Positions 33,000 to 44,349 of a stretch of 64,000 nt of DNA are shown here, piece by piece. The position numbers were made by a program, and so were the translations under genes. Position 1 is the stretch's first letter, and each line of letters opens with the position of its first letter. The stretch spans positions 83,773,907 to 83,837,906 of the forward strand of contig NC_060249.1 in NCBI RefSeq assembly GCF_921293095.1, in the 5' to 3' direction. The DNA comes from Ischnura elegans. Taxonomy: Eukaryota; Arthropoda; Insecta; Odonata; Coenagrionidae. The notes under the pieces were generated by a model. That model was given only the letters and a program-made list of their open reading frames with translations, searched no databases and was not told the origin of the DNA.

Positions 33000-35020
33000 A
33001 AGCCTCGCTCGGAGTATAGTTGGAATATTGTGGATCATGAGGTTTTCATCCCGCGTATTCTCATCCGTCCCTTATCTTACTCTCCTCTTTGTTTGCTTAC
33101 GCGTGTGGTTCCTTATCGCCTCCATTAGTCGTGTGTTTGCTCAGTGGCAGGTCTGTGATCGTGGTATCTGCAATGAGTGGATTTCTCGATTTTAGCGAAG
33201 CTTGCATGTTACTCTGGGTGTGTGGGCTTCCTGTTCCCATCATACCTTGTGGTATTATTGGGGTTTGTAAGGCCTCCGTGAACTGTAAATTTGGTTTCCT
33301 ACGAAGGCTTTCGCAGGTCGTGCTAAATGAGTGTTAAATATTTTTGGATATGCGACGGGCACGTCCAACACGATCAACTATTTCTCTGATGTTGCTGCCG
33401 GCGACATCGGGTTCGAATCAGACCTTTCCATTCGACATTAATATTTGGTCTTTCCTAATGAAATTATATTCCTGGTCCTGCGCTAAGGGATTGTGTTTCC
33501 TCTAACTAAAGCTATATTACTTCATACAGCGCTGACTATTATCTTCATCGTTTTGCCGAAGAAAGATGGGTTGCCAGCTATTTCTTACTTTTTTACCGAT
33601 GACACTCCCAGTTTTTTCTTATTTTCACAAACATGGTAACGGGGAATAAGAAATCGCTGTTGTAGGATTATATTTTGCATCATAAGTGGTGGGCGTCAAT
33701 TGGTAGTTACCTATGGTAAACCTTCGTTAACAATCATTTGTGTGCTCATGGAATTCATGGGGTTACTTAACTTTCACTTGCTGACTGTATCAACCCACGT
33801 CATGGGTGTATATTTCCGTCGTTACGGCAACTTTCCTCATCAACAGACTCACCTTTATCAATATACTGTTGGTCCCTGCCATTCGGTTTATCGGCCGCGG
33901 GTTTGCCTTTCAGGTAGCAAGCGGAAGGTGACATTGAAATACGAGAACAACTTCATTGGGTGTGGCTTTTACTGAGTGAATACATCTCACGGATTCCAGG
34001 TCAACACGGCGGAAGTTACTTCACGCTCTCCCCGTGTTACACATGTAGGACATTCTCGAGCGGAAAAAGAAGAGAAAATCTCCGTTACAGTTAGTTTTAT
34101 GAAGTTTTCATTTCGCTTGTAACCCCAAACTGCATATTTGAAGGAATGACACTGGAAATAAATGAAGCCCGTCTTAGGTTTTCTGATTGATACGCAATTT
34201 GTTTAAGTAATTTCTTGAAGTTAGTGAATAACTTCGACGAAGTGAGTTGCATTACAATTTAGAATTAAAACTTAATCAAGCATGATTCGGAAATAACTAT
34301 CAAGCGTTTCCTTCGTGTCCAATGCAATTGTAACCATAGCTTAACGTATATGTAAAATGCTGGAGGGAATGTTAGTTAATGTATTGATTTTGCTGAGGGA
34401 ATACCCCGACTCTTTTCGTCCCACCATTCATCTTTTTTTGCTCCCTTTTTTGTCTTTTTATGGCTTCAGTCATAGTACCCATTCTTTGAAAATTACTCGT
34501 GGGAAGAATAACCAATGTCTGAGAAAACAACGGGTAAATCGTTAATCCATAGATTTCATCGACTCCTCGAATCCTAGCTCCATCATAATTTTGAAATGTC
34601 GAAAAATATGAATATCTATGACAGCAATCTTAGGCATATGGGTTTCCGTTAAAACTTTTAGGGCGTTGTTTTATGCATTTGCCCGAGGAATTATTTCAGG
34701 AGCACTAACTTCAATACGTAAATCATTTTTAGTACTCCGTTTTTTCAAGGTGTACGCAACTTTGAAAATAATTGTACACCGTCTTTTCGTTAAATTCCAT
34801 CTCTGAAAATCTTTTATCTTCAGGATGGCTGGTATGTAAGGAGGTATTGAAAAGGACGAATAAATTCTATATTAACTCCACTAAATTTATTGAAATTAAT
34901 ATCATACAATCGGTATTATGTTAGAATCTTAATGCATACTTTAAAACTAAATGTTTGCGACTGTGGCATCGAGCAATCGTCAAAAGCAACAGGTATATAT
35001 TTTATAATAAATAGTTACAT
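33000..35020. other. Presumed intronic sequence, no gene identified
   Basis: Short frames only; a box-B-like ATCGGGTTCGAATCAG near 33408 may be a SINE remnant. No exon with paired splice sites recognised. Confidence 0.4.
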
Positions 35021-35029
35021 ACCAGCCAC

Positions 35030-35305
35030 CAGTGGCGTTAATAAGGATTGCTTTGGGGGGATGGAGAGGGACCTTTGGGTGGACCCTCTCCCCTCCAGGC
35101 AACCAGGGGAGTCCGGGAAAATTTTTGAAAATCGACATGTCTTGAAATAAATTTACATCATTTTGGCACTTAAAATTGAACTTTAAGCAGATGGAGTTAT
35201 TATATGCCTAAACTAAGCAAAAGTTTTAATTTTTTTTTCTCTGAGGCTTTGGGGGGTGGGGGGTGGGAGGATATATCACCTCATCCCCCCATAGTTACGC
35301 CACTG
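35030..35305. mobile_element. hAT-like MITE (CAGTGGCGTTA family)
   Basis: CAGTGGCGTTA and TAGTTACGCCACTG terminal inverted repeats, with flanks CCAGCCAC (35022-35029) and CCAGTCAC (35306-35313), 7 of 8 identical. Internal sequence matches the copies at 17688 and 19227. No coding capacity. Confidence 0.75.
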
Positions 35306-35940
35306 CCAGTCACCCTGTATTACTGTCCGTTTACATCCTTTTCTTAACACTTTTTTGTACAAGTGTACAACATTTCTCAGAGTCGTATATCCTTCGTTTT
35401 GTGTGTCTCGCAAAATTATTACTCCTCTTCTCTCTCAATATTATCAAAGGATGGGTCATAGATTCTTTCTTTCTTGTCAGTGGATTGGATTCTTCTCCGA
35501 ATCTGTGACTCAATACAGTTTTTGCTTTGCGTGCGGTTCTTCTGTTTAAGGGGCGACAAGGACGTGCCGGAATGCGTGGGGGCGACCCAATATGGCGCAT
35601 TATCCTCTTCGTGGTTTCGCCGTGAGTCACGTCGTGTGTGTGTGTCTGTATGCACTTTCTGAGGCTTCTTCGTTCCCTCTCCACTTACTTTTCCTTTGCT
35701 CCGAGGGAGACGGGCAGGGAAGGTATGACCCAACTTATTCAGCACCTATTCCTAATGATTGAAATCCACAATGCGAAATAAATTCAAATTCCATGCTCAT
35801 CTAGAGTGGTTCTCGCGTATTTTATTAGTTTCTCTCTCCTCATTAGTTTGTCTTAAATGATGAACGCTAAACCGAGGTTCAAGATGTATGGTTTCCTGGA
35901 ATGAGTAATACATACTTAACGAGGCAGTGAACAATTTTGT

Positions 35941-36137
35941 TTATAAAACACGGTCTCTGGCGTTACTTTGTGGAACTGCTTCATCATAGAATAAAATAAA
36001 ATTACTTTGTTCTATTATACACTTTATTTTAAATAGCACGAATAGGCTTCCTGATGATAGCATGAGATGCTGAAATCCGGGTCGTGCTATTTAAAATAAA
36101 GTGTGGAATAGAACAAAGCAATTTTATTTTATTCTAT
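35941..36137. mobile_element. Inverted-duplication element with 12-bp target duplication, inserted beside a LINE
   Basis: Arms 35985-36039 and 36083-36138 (CATAGAATAAAATAAAATT, then TTTATTTTAAATAGCAC) are near-perfect inverse copies. The loop holds CTGATGA (36051-36057), GAAA (36072-36075) and GTC (36081-36083). Direct repeats GAACAATTTTGT lie at 35929-35940 and 36138-36149. The right repeat is the first readable part of the LINE fragment, so the element probably landed in that LINE. Confidence 0.7.
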
Positions 36138-36795
36138 GAACAATTTTGTGCCTAAAGCTGGCATCTCCATCTGCCTGGGATTCCATATCAATTATTTAGC
36201 TAGTAAGTTTAGCTCACTCTGTTATCTCTTAAGATTCCTGAGACCAATGGTGTCGGGAGAGGTTCTTTTGGCAATGTACTATGGGGAATTTTACTCAAGA
36301 CTTGTACAGAATATTTTTTTCTGGGGCTCATCCCCGAATGCCATAAAAATATTCAAAATTCAGAAGAAAATAGTTCCTTTAATATCGAATGAAGGGTACC
36401 GTGCTCATTGTCGTCCATTGTTTGAAAGGTTGAGAATTCTTCCCCTTCCTTGCTTGTTCGTTTTTTTACTCCGTAATGTATGTGTTTAGATTAGCGATGT
36501 GCTGATGAAAAATTATCCACAATTATAGCACAAGTACCCATGATGACTTCCATAGGTGTTTTGTACGGACCAAGGGTGCTGCACTTGGATCAACTGGTCT
36601 TAAACTGTTTAATAAATTGCCTTCAAAATTGAAAAGGATTGATTTTTATAGGACTTTTGCAAAACAAATTGTTTTAATCCGTGAATGAATTTATGCTGTG
36701 ATCCCAATTTATTATAACCTCATGTGTACTGACTTGTCCTATGCATTTTAAATGCTTCTTGGATTAAAGTAAATATTATTATTATTATTATTTAT
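36138..36795 (+). mobile_element. Jockey/R1-like LINE RT C-terminus with (TTA)n tail
   Basis: The frame shows LGFHINYLASKFSSLCYLL, RFLRPMVSGEVLLAMYYGEF, SRLVQNIFFWGSSPNAIKIF, IQKKIVPLISNEGYRAHCRP, LFERLRILPLPCLFVF. This is the conserved segment after the RT palm in jockey-type elements (YYG.F.S...WG.S......QK...I...YR.HCRPLF..L.ILPLPC). Remnants of the terminal NKLP region appear near 36600, and the copy ends in TTA repeats at 36776-36793. Several frameshifts after 36487. A foldback element is inserted just upstream (35941-36137). Confidence 0.8.
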
Positions 36796-36799
36796 TTCA

Positions 36800-38865
36800 T
36801 ACGTATCTGCCGCAAAAATTGTCAGTGGCACGAGTTAATAAATCTAGCTTGCATACAGCATATGAGCGGCAGTTTTTTTTTATCTAGTTGAATTCTCAAA
36901 GGTTGCCCAGGAGTTACGGATTCGCCTTCCCTCGAAGCTTTTTAAGACTTATATTGAGTTTTATGAGTTTTTTAAATGGAGAGAATGAATTGTAATCGAA
37001 CAGAAAAACTTCATATCATTATCGAGAGGAACATGAAGTTTGACTGTTGGCCAAAACATTGTGGCCGAAGGCTCCTGTTAGTGGTGGTCGCTGAAAAAGG
37101 AAGAGTTCATATTACTTAAAAGGGGAATCTGTTCGGTTCCAGGGAAAAGTGATCGCTCACAGAGGTAGAAGGAAGGTTTCGGCGTACAACTGACCCTCGC
37201 TTAGCGATTTTAAATCCGTTTTGGAGCACCGATGGTGAAGTGAATTCCATCGTATGTTGAATCGGCATCGTTCGTAGACGAGGAATCTATGTAAAGTATC
37301 AAAGCGTAGAATTTAATTTTTGACGCCGTATTTTACGAGTGGGAACAAAAAGGAAATTTTGAATAGCGCGGGCAAAATTAGCTCGGATGGTATGGCGAAT
37401 CCAATTCTAAGCTGTGGTTTTCTGTATTTCCAATCGAATCGCTTACTTCAGGATGTGAGTCGAATCCCTTTGAGCGTTGGAATTGACTCGTGACGCCGAT
37501 GACCTTGGCTTTTCCCCTCATTCGCCTGGATCTCCTCAGGAGGTCTCGGGAGAAAACGCTTCAGAATCTATAATGTTGGTTGTCATCTAATCTCAAGTAA
37601 AAAGCCTGTCTTCATTTAATTCCTCTCTGAACCACATCTGGTACGAACTGATGTGCGGTGGTAGTCTAATTTAATCAAATCTCGAGTACTCTATATTCTC
37701 GATCGTGGCTTCACAGCAGTAGTAAATAGTGCATTTGCTTTGAGGTCAACGTCCTTTGAAGGTCACCAAGGTATCACTCGGAGGTTGTTGTGGGCATTTT
37801 ATATAAATTTATAAATCAAACTAGGAGCCCCATGGGATGAATTGTTATTTCCTATGCATACCATTTGTATATTCCAAATTCATTGTATGATGTAATTGCG
37901 TTGACGTTATTGGTCACTATTTTTTATTTTCTCTGCTGTTGAAATACATAATCTTTTAATGCTTCCGGCGCCGGGATTCTTTTATGGCTTATGAGATAAA
38001 ATATACGACGTTCTCTTGGTTGCATTCCGTTCGTATCGTTCATGCGTGGAAAATGTTCTCTTGTGAGTTTTACACTTTAGAATATAAGACAGTGCTCCTC
38101 GTGGTAATGGCGTACACCAATTATATTTGATTGAGGTTATCCATTAGTTTCATTGTGAATTTTTCCTAGGACAATGCACATTCTTCGTTTAACGCTGGTA
38201 TTTTTACCCCATATTGATAATATCTGGTTTTACTCTAAAGCCATCGTTGTTATTATTAGAAAATTATTTTTATGTAGGATTTTCCTGTGGAGACATTATT
38301 TTTGGCAATTGCTAACTGCATCAATACTTTCGTCAAGTCTCACCTTCATATTCTGTGATTCTTGGAAAATCCCTTTTCATGCCTCATCTTGTTGTTTTTA
38401 GCGGAGTAACTTTTGTTGAAAAATGTCCCCAGACTGATCCACAGCTTTTCGTGCGCGATAAGATTCAAGAGAGTTATGCGCACGTTCTCAAAATATTTTT
38501 ATTTCTCAAACTTCGTTCCACAGTTCTCAAAATATTTTTATTTAAATGCGAAATTACGTAAGGCTGGTTCTGGAATATATTTTCGTGGTGAGTGAGGGTA
38601 ATCAAAGGAGCGATCGATAAAGATCGTCACTCTAGGCCTTAAAGAGGGGGGTGATGAACCCCTTCGCCAGCACTGGTAGCTATGGCCTCGAATGTCTATA
38701 TCTTTGTCTTTATGTTTGTCATTCTTTTTCTATTTGTTTATTCCAATATTTTGTTACTTGCATGGTCCAAGGACTAAAAGGAAAAATTTTTTGCATTGTG
38801 ATATAACTTTAACTTTTATCTTCGTGTTCGATCAACGATGCCATTAATGCTGGCGTGAAAATACC
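36800..38865. other. No recognisable gene
   Basis: AT-rich. A 20-base motif starting GTTCTCAAAATATTTTT occurs twice 38 bases apart near 38484 and 38522. Otherwise featureless. Confidence 0.4.
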
Positions 38866-38869
38866 TTGA

Positions 38870-39092
38870 TGCGTGTTTTTTTTTGCGCTAGCTAATTCAA
38901 TTATTTTGAAGCCTGTTAATATATCCTTTGAGATAGTTATCTACGAGTCACAAAAATGATTTTTTGGTTTTTGAAAGTACCTTTACGTGTACCTTTTTTG
39001 CCGTATCTAATTAAATTATTGTGCCCGACAGCTTATCCTTTTGATATCATAATCTACTTGCTACAAAAATGATTTTTTGATCATTGAATCCT
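38870..39092 (+). repeat. Tandem duplication, period about 113 bases
   Basis: TGCGCTAGCTAATTCAATTA ... CACAAAAATGATTTTTTGG is followed by TGCCGTATCTAATTAAATTA ... TACAAAAATGATTTTTTGA. Two diverged units. Confidence 0.6.
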
Positions 39093-39099
39093 CTCTTTG

Positions 39100-39815
39100 C
39101 CCCAACAAAGGTTGATTTTTGCGGCGTGAGTCTAATGCTCTCTACGTGACCGATTCGTTGGAATTCGAAGCCCCACCGGTGAACGGTCCCTCCATCGGGC
39201 ATTTCCTCTCTCGTACCGTATCAATCGTATAGTATTGTGAGGCGCGCGACCCGTGTTCCTTTACGGTCATGCCTCTCTTCCTGCTTGGTGATAAGCGTTG
39301 CTATTCTGTGGGTTGAAGGAGGAGTATGCACGCTTCGGGCCGATATCCAAAGTACGCTGGCGGGAACTTGAACGATGAACGGGAAAAGGGGTCTTGTGTG
39401 TCGCTGCGGGCGGCACGAATTTTATTAAGCCGTGTTCATCCCCCCGCTCCCTCCCCCATCGCACGGCCCAGTGTGTAGGGAGGAGTTGGTCACGAAGTAC
39501 TCTTACGTGAAATCTTGTGGCACATGTACTGATTCACCGAACACCGAGACGCCACATAGTCGCCGACAATGGATTATAAGAATGGAAGAAAGGAAAGTGT
39601 CTCGTGGAAGTAGGTTCGTCTCGCCTGAAAATATTTAATACAAGAAGAAGTGATTTTCTTAATCATGTTTCTTAATGGAATGAGTCATAATATTTTCAGT
39701 ACCTTCCATTATGTGGGGTTATCTTTATGATGTTCCTACATTTGATTTCGAGAAATTTGTACCCCGTGACCCAACTTTCTCGACTTCAAAAACGACATCT
39801 CTTACAACGGCAATG
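39100..39815. other. CpG-enriched stretch, no gene identified
   Basis: CpG-rich at 39130-39260 and 39340-39420. A short ATG frame at 39582 reaches a weak GTAGGT donor at 39610 in phase 1; support is too weak to call an exon. Confidence 0.25.
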
Positions 39816-39817
39816 TA

Positions 39818-39952
39818 TTTCGTAGGTCATTGCTATGTAAAAGGTGGAATCAGGCATAGTTTTTGGTACTTGTAGTTGTAAATATAATTATAAATATCGC
39901 TGTAAGCACGTCGTCTTTGTAATTTATGTATTTAATAACGACCAAGGGATCA
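39818..39952 (+). repeat. Direct repeat with partner at 42515
   Basis: GTCATTGCTATGTAAAAGGT, GGAATCAGGCATAGTTTTTG, TTGTAGTTGTAAAT, ATAAATATCGCTGTAAG aligns with 42515-42640 (GTAATCACTATGTAAGTGGT, GGAATCAGGCATAGTTTGTG). Confidence 0.6.
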
Positions 39953-39954
39953 GC

Positions 39955-41565
39955 CACTAAATGTCTCCTTTGCATTTAACGTGTGATATTTTTAAATTTT
40001 CTATTTAATATCAATATTCAAGCGTTTTTTAAATCGTCCTTCCATTGAAATTTCGTGATCGATTTTGGGTAAATGCTACGTCCCAATTTATTCTCTGACC
40101 CTTTGCTCCTAGCTTTTACGTTGAACGCCCTTTCGTTTCTTTGTTTTGCCGCTATCGTCTTAATTCTTCGCGAATCGAGCTCTGAGGGCCGCTTGCGGTT
40201 ATACGATCGGTGGAAAAAAAGGCCTTTTAAATGGCACATTGTATCTCTTAGGGTTTTGTGCATGCATGCAATTTTAAAATTTGCTTTTATGCAACCTCAT
40301 TATACTGAAATAACCTTCTGGGGTCTACATCACATATTATTAACAGCCTTAAATATTACCTTGGTTGAATCATGGGGAGGAATGAATGGTTTCATTTCTC
40401 AGTCGTAAAAAATCGCTCGGTAAACCCGAATTTAATTTCTTGTCCTATTTGTTAAAATCTTAATTCGAACCAAAAAGTGTTTCTTCACTAGAAACACCTT
40501 GCTCTCATGAGTGTCTCCTAACGATTTGCGTTTCCAGAACTCAGAATTGCGGTTCGTGTGCGTTTGTTTGCATAAGGCATACTGAACATTTAAGCCGGAT
40601 TCAGCCACCACCGTCATTTCATTGGAATTTGGGTCAAGAATTGTGTGAACATAAGCATTAGGGAGTGGGAGTGAGTTGCAGCGAAAAAGTGGAAGATGAC
40701 GTGAACATCCTGTTTTGAAATGCTAATGGGCGCAGATAAGAATCAAGTTGTGGTTAGCGTGTATATAAGAGTAGATCTGCTAATCAGCAAATATTGTTTG
40801 ATGGGAATTGTATCAGCAATTACAATTGTGTTCATGCATGAAATTTCGTCTTTATTCTTAAGATATTAGTTCTCACTGAATTGCTGGACGAAGAATGTGA
40901 ACGAAGGTGCACTTCATACAAATTACACAGATGAGTCAATAGATTTTCCTGCTCTTTGAAGATGATTTAGAGGTATGGATCTGTTGTTTGGATGCACTGA
41001 GATTCACCTTGTTCGCCATTAGCCCTTTTTCCTTCTGTATCTTCATTTATGGCACATTAGCCTCAATTTGATTTCTAATGTGTGTTCGTAACAGGTGTTA
41101 CTCCACGCCCTCCCTTTCGCCGGTATCGTTTTTGTAACTAATGTGAATGCTCTTAGGGACGTAACGGTCCAGGAAAAGGTGTTATCCGTAGAAAAGTTTT
41201 TTCGTAACGCTTTTACAGTTTTTTTAAGGTAGCTTTAATCCTACTCAATCATCTGAAAAAGTATATTTTAAAGTATTTTTATGGATAATCGCAACTCATT
41301 ATTTCAATATAAGGGTTACCATTTCCCAAGACCCGTTCCATTCACGTTATTAAGTCAGAGGAGTTGGGAAGTGACACGTGTCGATATCCAAAGGTTTCAC
41401 TGTACCTATTATCGCAATTTGTTGGATATAAATAGCTTGATAGATTGATTCCTGTAAGAGTAAGGACGATTAAATGATTTATATCATCTCATCATGAGAT
41501 ATGAAGCAATGAAACTTTGCACTTTTCCGCTCAATTCTTAAATAAAAGCTCGTTGTTTCCCGGCG
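39955..41565. other. No recognisable feature
   Basis: AT-rich; frames up to 111 codons (40073) lack motifs and splice support. Confidence 0.45.
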
Positions 41566-41576
41566 TGTGATGCTAG

Positions 41577-41690
41577 TGAAGTCTCTTCGGGTTCTCCACC
41601 GAGTGAGTTCATTAAATGCCGACATTTCGATGGATGCCTATGCCATCGTCTTCAGGGCATTAAGATGTAGAACCTGAGAAGACTTCACCG
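41577..41690. mobile_element. Small foldback element with hammerhead-like loop
   Basis: GTGAAGTCTCTTCGGGTTCT at the left and AGAACCTGAGAAGACTTCAC at the right are inverse copies with one small gap. The loop on the minus strand reads AATGCC, CTGAAGA (41655-41649), stem CGATGG/CCATCG, AAAT, GTC (41623-41621), GGCATT. The arms resemble those of the 23653 element. No flanking duplication was found. Confidence 0.55.
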
Positions 41691-42169
41691 TATAAATTTT
41701 TATTTAAAGTAGTCAACATGTTTCACTGCACTGCAACATCAACAGGACTCTATAATTACTTCATATCTTATAATAGGATTCCACAATGTTTCAGCCTCCA
41801 CCATTCATCTCTTCAGTATCTCATCAACTTGCATCTCCTGTTTCATCGTGGGCGTGCCCCGTATAAAATCGTTTCAGGCTTGCCTTGGTTGAAGTTCGAT
41901 GTATACATGATAAAAACTACAAATGGTAATTTCTGCGCTTTAATACAAAACTCAAGTACCGTCCATGTTTTCAACATATAATGTCATTTTCGAGGTACTT
42001 ATATTTCGTAGGTAACCGTGACAAATGGCAACCATGACAAAATTTGCTTAAACGCACTTTCCTTAACTATTTTTAGAAGTGAAATATTACTCTGTGTTTT
42101 TTTATTAAAAGTCATTATTTACATTTTCTTACCATAGTTTTTGTTTTTGTCAAGAATATATAAATTAGA

Positions 42170-42410
42170 TACATTCAATGGTTTTCGGCTCAACTTTTTG
42201 GAAGTTGAAGTTCACAAATGACAAAACGACTTCATTTTCTTCCACGGATTTATTTTCTTGGTACGACATGTTTCAACCTCAAGAGGTCATTTTCCAGTAC
42301 TTTTTAAAACGTATTTTCAAGGGTGCTTGAAAATTATCTCTTGGGGTTGAAACATGTCGTACCAAGAAAATAAATCCCTAGAAGAAAACGAAGTCGTTTT
42401 GTCGCTTGTG
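42170..42410. mobile_element. Inverted-duplication element with 12-bp target duplication
   Basis: Arms 42213-42300 and 42325-42410 match inversely (ACAAAACGACTTC, TTTATTTTCTTGGTACGACA, TGTTTCAACC). The direct repeats ATATAAATTAGA at 42158-42169 and 42411-42422 are identical. Extra unpaired sequence lies at the left (42170-42212). The GTTGAAACATGTCG motif in each arm parallels the GAAAC...GTC motif of the other members. Confidence 0.7.
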
Positions 42411-42514
42411 ATATAAATTAGAAATTTTGAGGCAACAAAATTAATATAAGTATTATTTGAGTATAATGTCTTTAGTTGACCAGTGCTGGAACGACGTTTC
42501 GACACAATGACAGC

Positions 42515-42645
42515 ACTGGTAGGTAATCACTATGTAAGTGGTGGAATCAGGCATAGTTTGTGGTGCTATTAGTTGTATATCGAATTAAAAATATCTTTGT
42601 AAGTTCCTCTCCAATTATGTAGGTATTTATGAACGACTTGGTCCT
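42515..42645 (+). repeat. Direct repeat with partner at 39818
   Basis: Same sequence family as 39818-39952. It is preceded by a short ACCAGTGCT...AGCACTGGT hairpin (42479-42522) containing CGACGTTTCGAC, so it may be the terminal part of another foldback-type element. Confidence 0.5.
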
Positions 42646-42649
42646 TGAA

Positions 42650-44145
42650 AATGACATAATATGTTGAAATCATGGTGGGTAGTTGAGTTATTTATTAAAG
42701 TGGGGAAATTACCATTTATAGTTTTTATCCTGGGTGTACCTACCTCGTTCGTTATCTTTGCAAACACCTCCACCATTCTCTTTACGAGTTATGTATTCAG
42801 TATTACCGTCTTATTATCTCCAATTATCCGAATAAGCGTTACGATGGTGCAAGCTCCCTTTCATTGTTTTCGGATGAATGCCATTGCGTAAATCGGTACC
42901 TGAGAGTATCGTTTTTTTCTCTCGTCAGGTTTTGGTGTTCGATTCATGCTCTAGGAGGCAATAATTGTGTTCGCCTTGTGTTTGGGTCGTCCTGACTTCG
43001 CCCGCTTCATTTTTTGTCTGGCCAAGGGGATCTCCAGCGTCGGATTCTCTTCCACAGTCCGTGCTGAAAGTAAAAGAGAATGTGGGAGTATGGGAAAGAG
43101 GCCCTACAAGGCTTGCTCGACTTTGCAGGACTTCCGTTTTGACTGCCTCATGGCGCCATATCGCGTCATAACCATCGGTGCTCTGCTTTCATATTCGGAA
43201 ATGTAGCCATTCATTATTATTTTTGTTATTATTATTATTAGGGTCCGTTCGCTGCCTTTTGTGATAGTGGTAGTCTTTAAAAAAAAAACGGGCATTGTAA
43301 GCTAGCTTTATTCCTGTAGCTCTTCTGTATGTACGTAGAAATCGATTTTGGTGGAATGCGATGGTCATATATCAGAGAATTCCTATATCTAGGGAGTTAT
43401 GCAGGCATAATTCCATATATACGAAATGTCCCGTCTCGTAGACAGGGAGGGAGCTTGAGTGGCTTCAATCCCCGTCTCCCCAATATTTTTCCTTTCTCAT
43501 ATATGTATACCCAACCTAACTTGTTTACAAAAGCACAACTTGACGTGTTTATAAAACGTTTATTCTTATATCATAGTTACTTTGGTTATTGAATTTTTAA
43601 ATATCCATATGAAGTAAAACCGTGGTAGTGGATTTAATTAAGTACCTGTGAAATTTCTTTGTCATCTTCATGTCGCCTGTCGTTGAGATTTCACCGTTTG
43701 ATGACTTACACTTTCGTATTTAAGTAAAGATAGAGCCTTACTTACAAGGGTTATAAATTGTCATGTTAGTAGAATCTGTCAAGTATTTAAATAGTCTAGG
43801 CCGGGATATGTCATCTTTTGCATCCCAAGAGTAAAGCTGTGATACCAATACTTTGCCTAAATTTACTATGCAGTTGAAAACTGGAGAAAATCGTGTTCCA
43901 ATCCATAACTTGAAGTGGCCTTACTCAACATGGAATTGCCATATTTAGAGTAAAACTCATCTTCCTTGCGGACAGTGGCCAGTAATAAATATTAGGCAAG
44001 GAAGATAGCAATATTTATCGAAGGTCAAGTATGCTATCTAAGTTTTTGTTTCCCTTGTAGATAAAAATGGTTAGACCTGTTATTGTTAGAGTTCTTCTAT
44101 GATCATTATAGGCCACAATTGGTCAAGTTGCGCCAAATATTTGTG
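42650..44145. other. No recognised gene
   Basis: Contains an (ATT)n microsatellite at about 43215-43240 and a small hairpin (ATCTTCCTTGC / GCAAGGAAGAT) at 43958-44008. 43780-44140 may be degraded LINE. Confidence 0.35.
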
Positions 44146-44149
44146 CTGG

Positions 44150-44345
44150 GATTTTTGAAACCCCTAGATTTTTGGGAAAACTAGGGACAGGAAGGAAGAG
44201 AATAGGATTTTTAGATAGAATGAAAGGGAGTTGGCCTTATTGTGAATTGAAGAGGGAAATGTATGAAGGAAGAGGAAGTTTTCAGAATGCTTTTGAAGTA
44301 CCTACTCCATGTAAACCTACCTTAATCGACAGAATACTTTAATAA
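44150..44345 (+). mobile_element. Possible LINE 3' end
   Basis: The frame GTGRKRIGFLDRMKGSWPYC, ELKREMYEGRGSFQNAF followed by a stop and TAATAATAATAAATG resembles the basic C-terminal end seen in some LINE polymerases (GRKR...LD.....Y..LK). Upstream 43780-44100 may contain more of it, but is too degraded to be sure. Confidence 0.35.
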
Positions 44346-44349
44346 TAAT

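Noticed and set aside
35592..35621. ATG frame of 10 codons ending at a GTGAGT donor
   Set aside because: Phase 0, too short, and differs from the two better candidate first exons.
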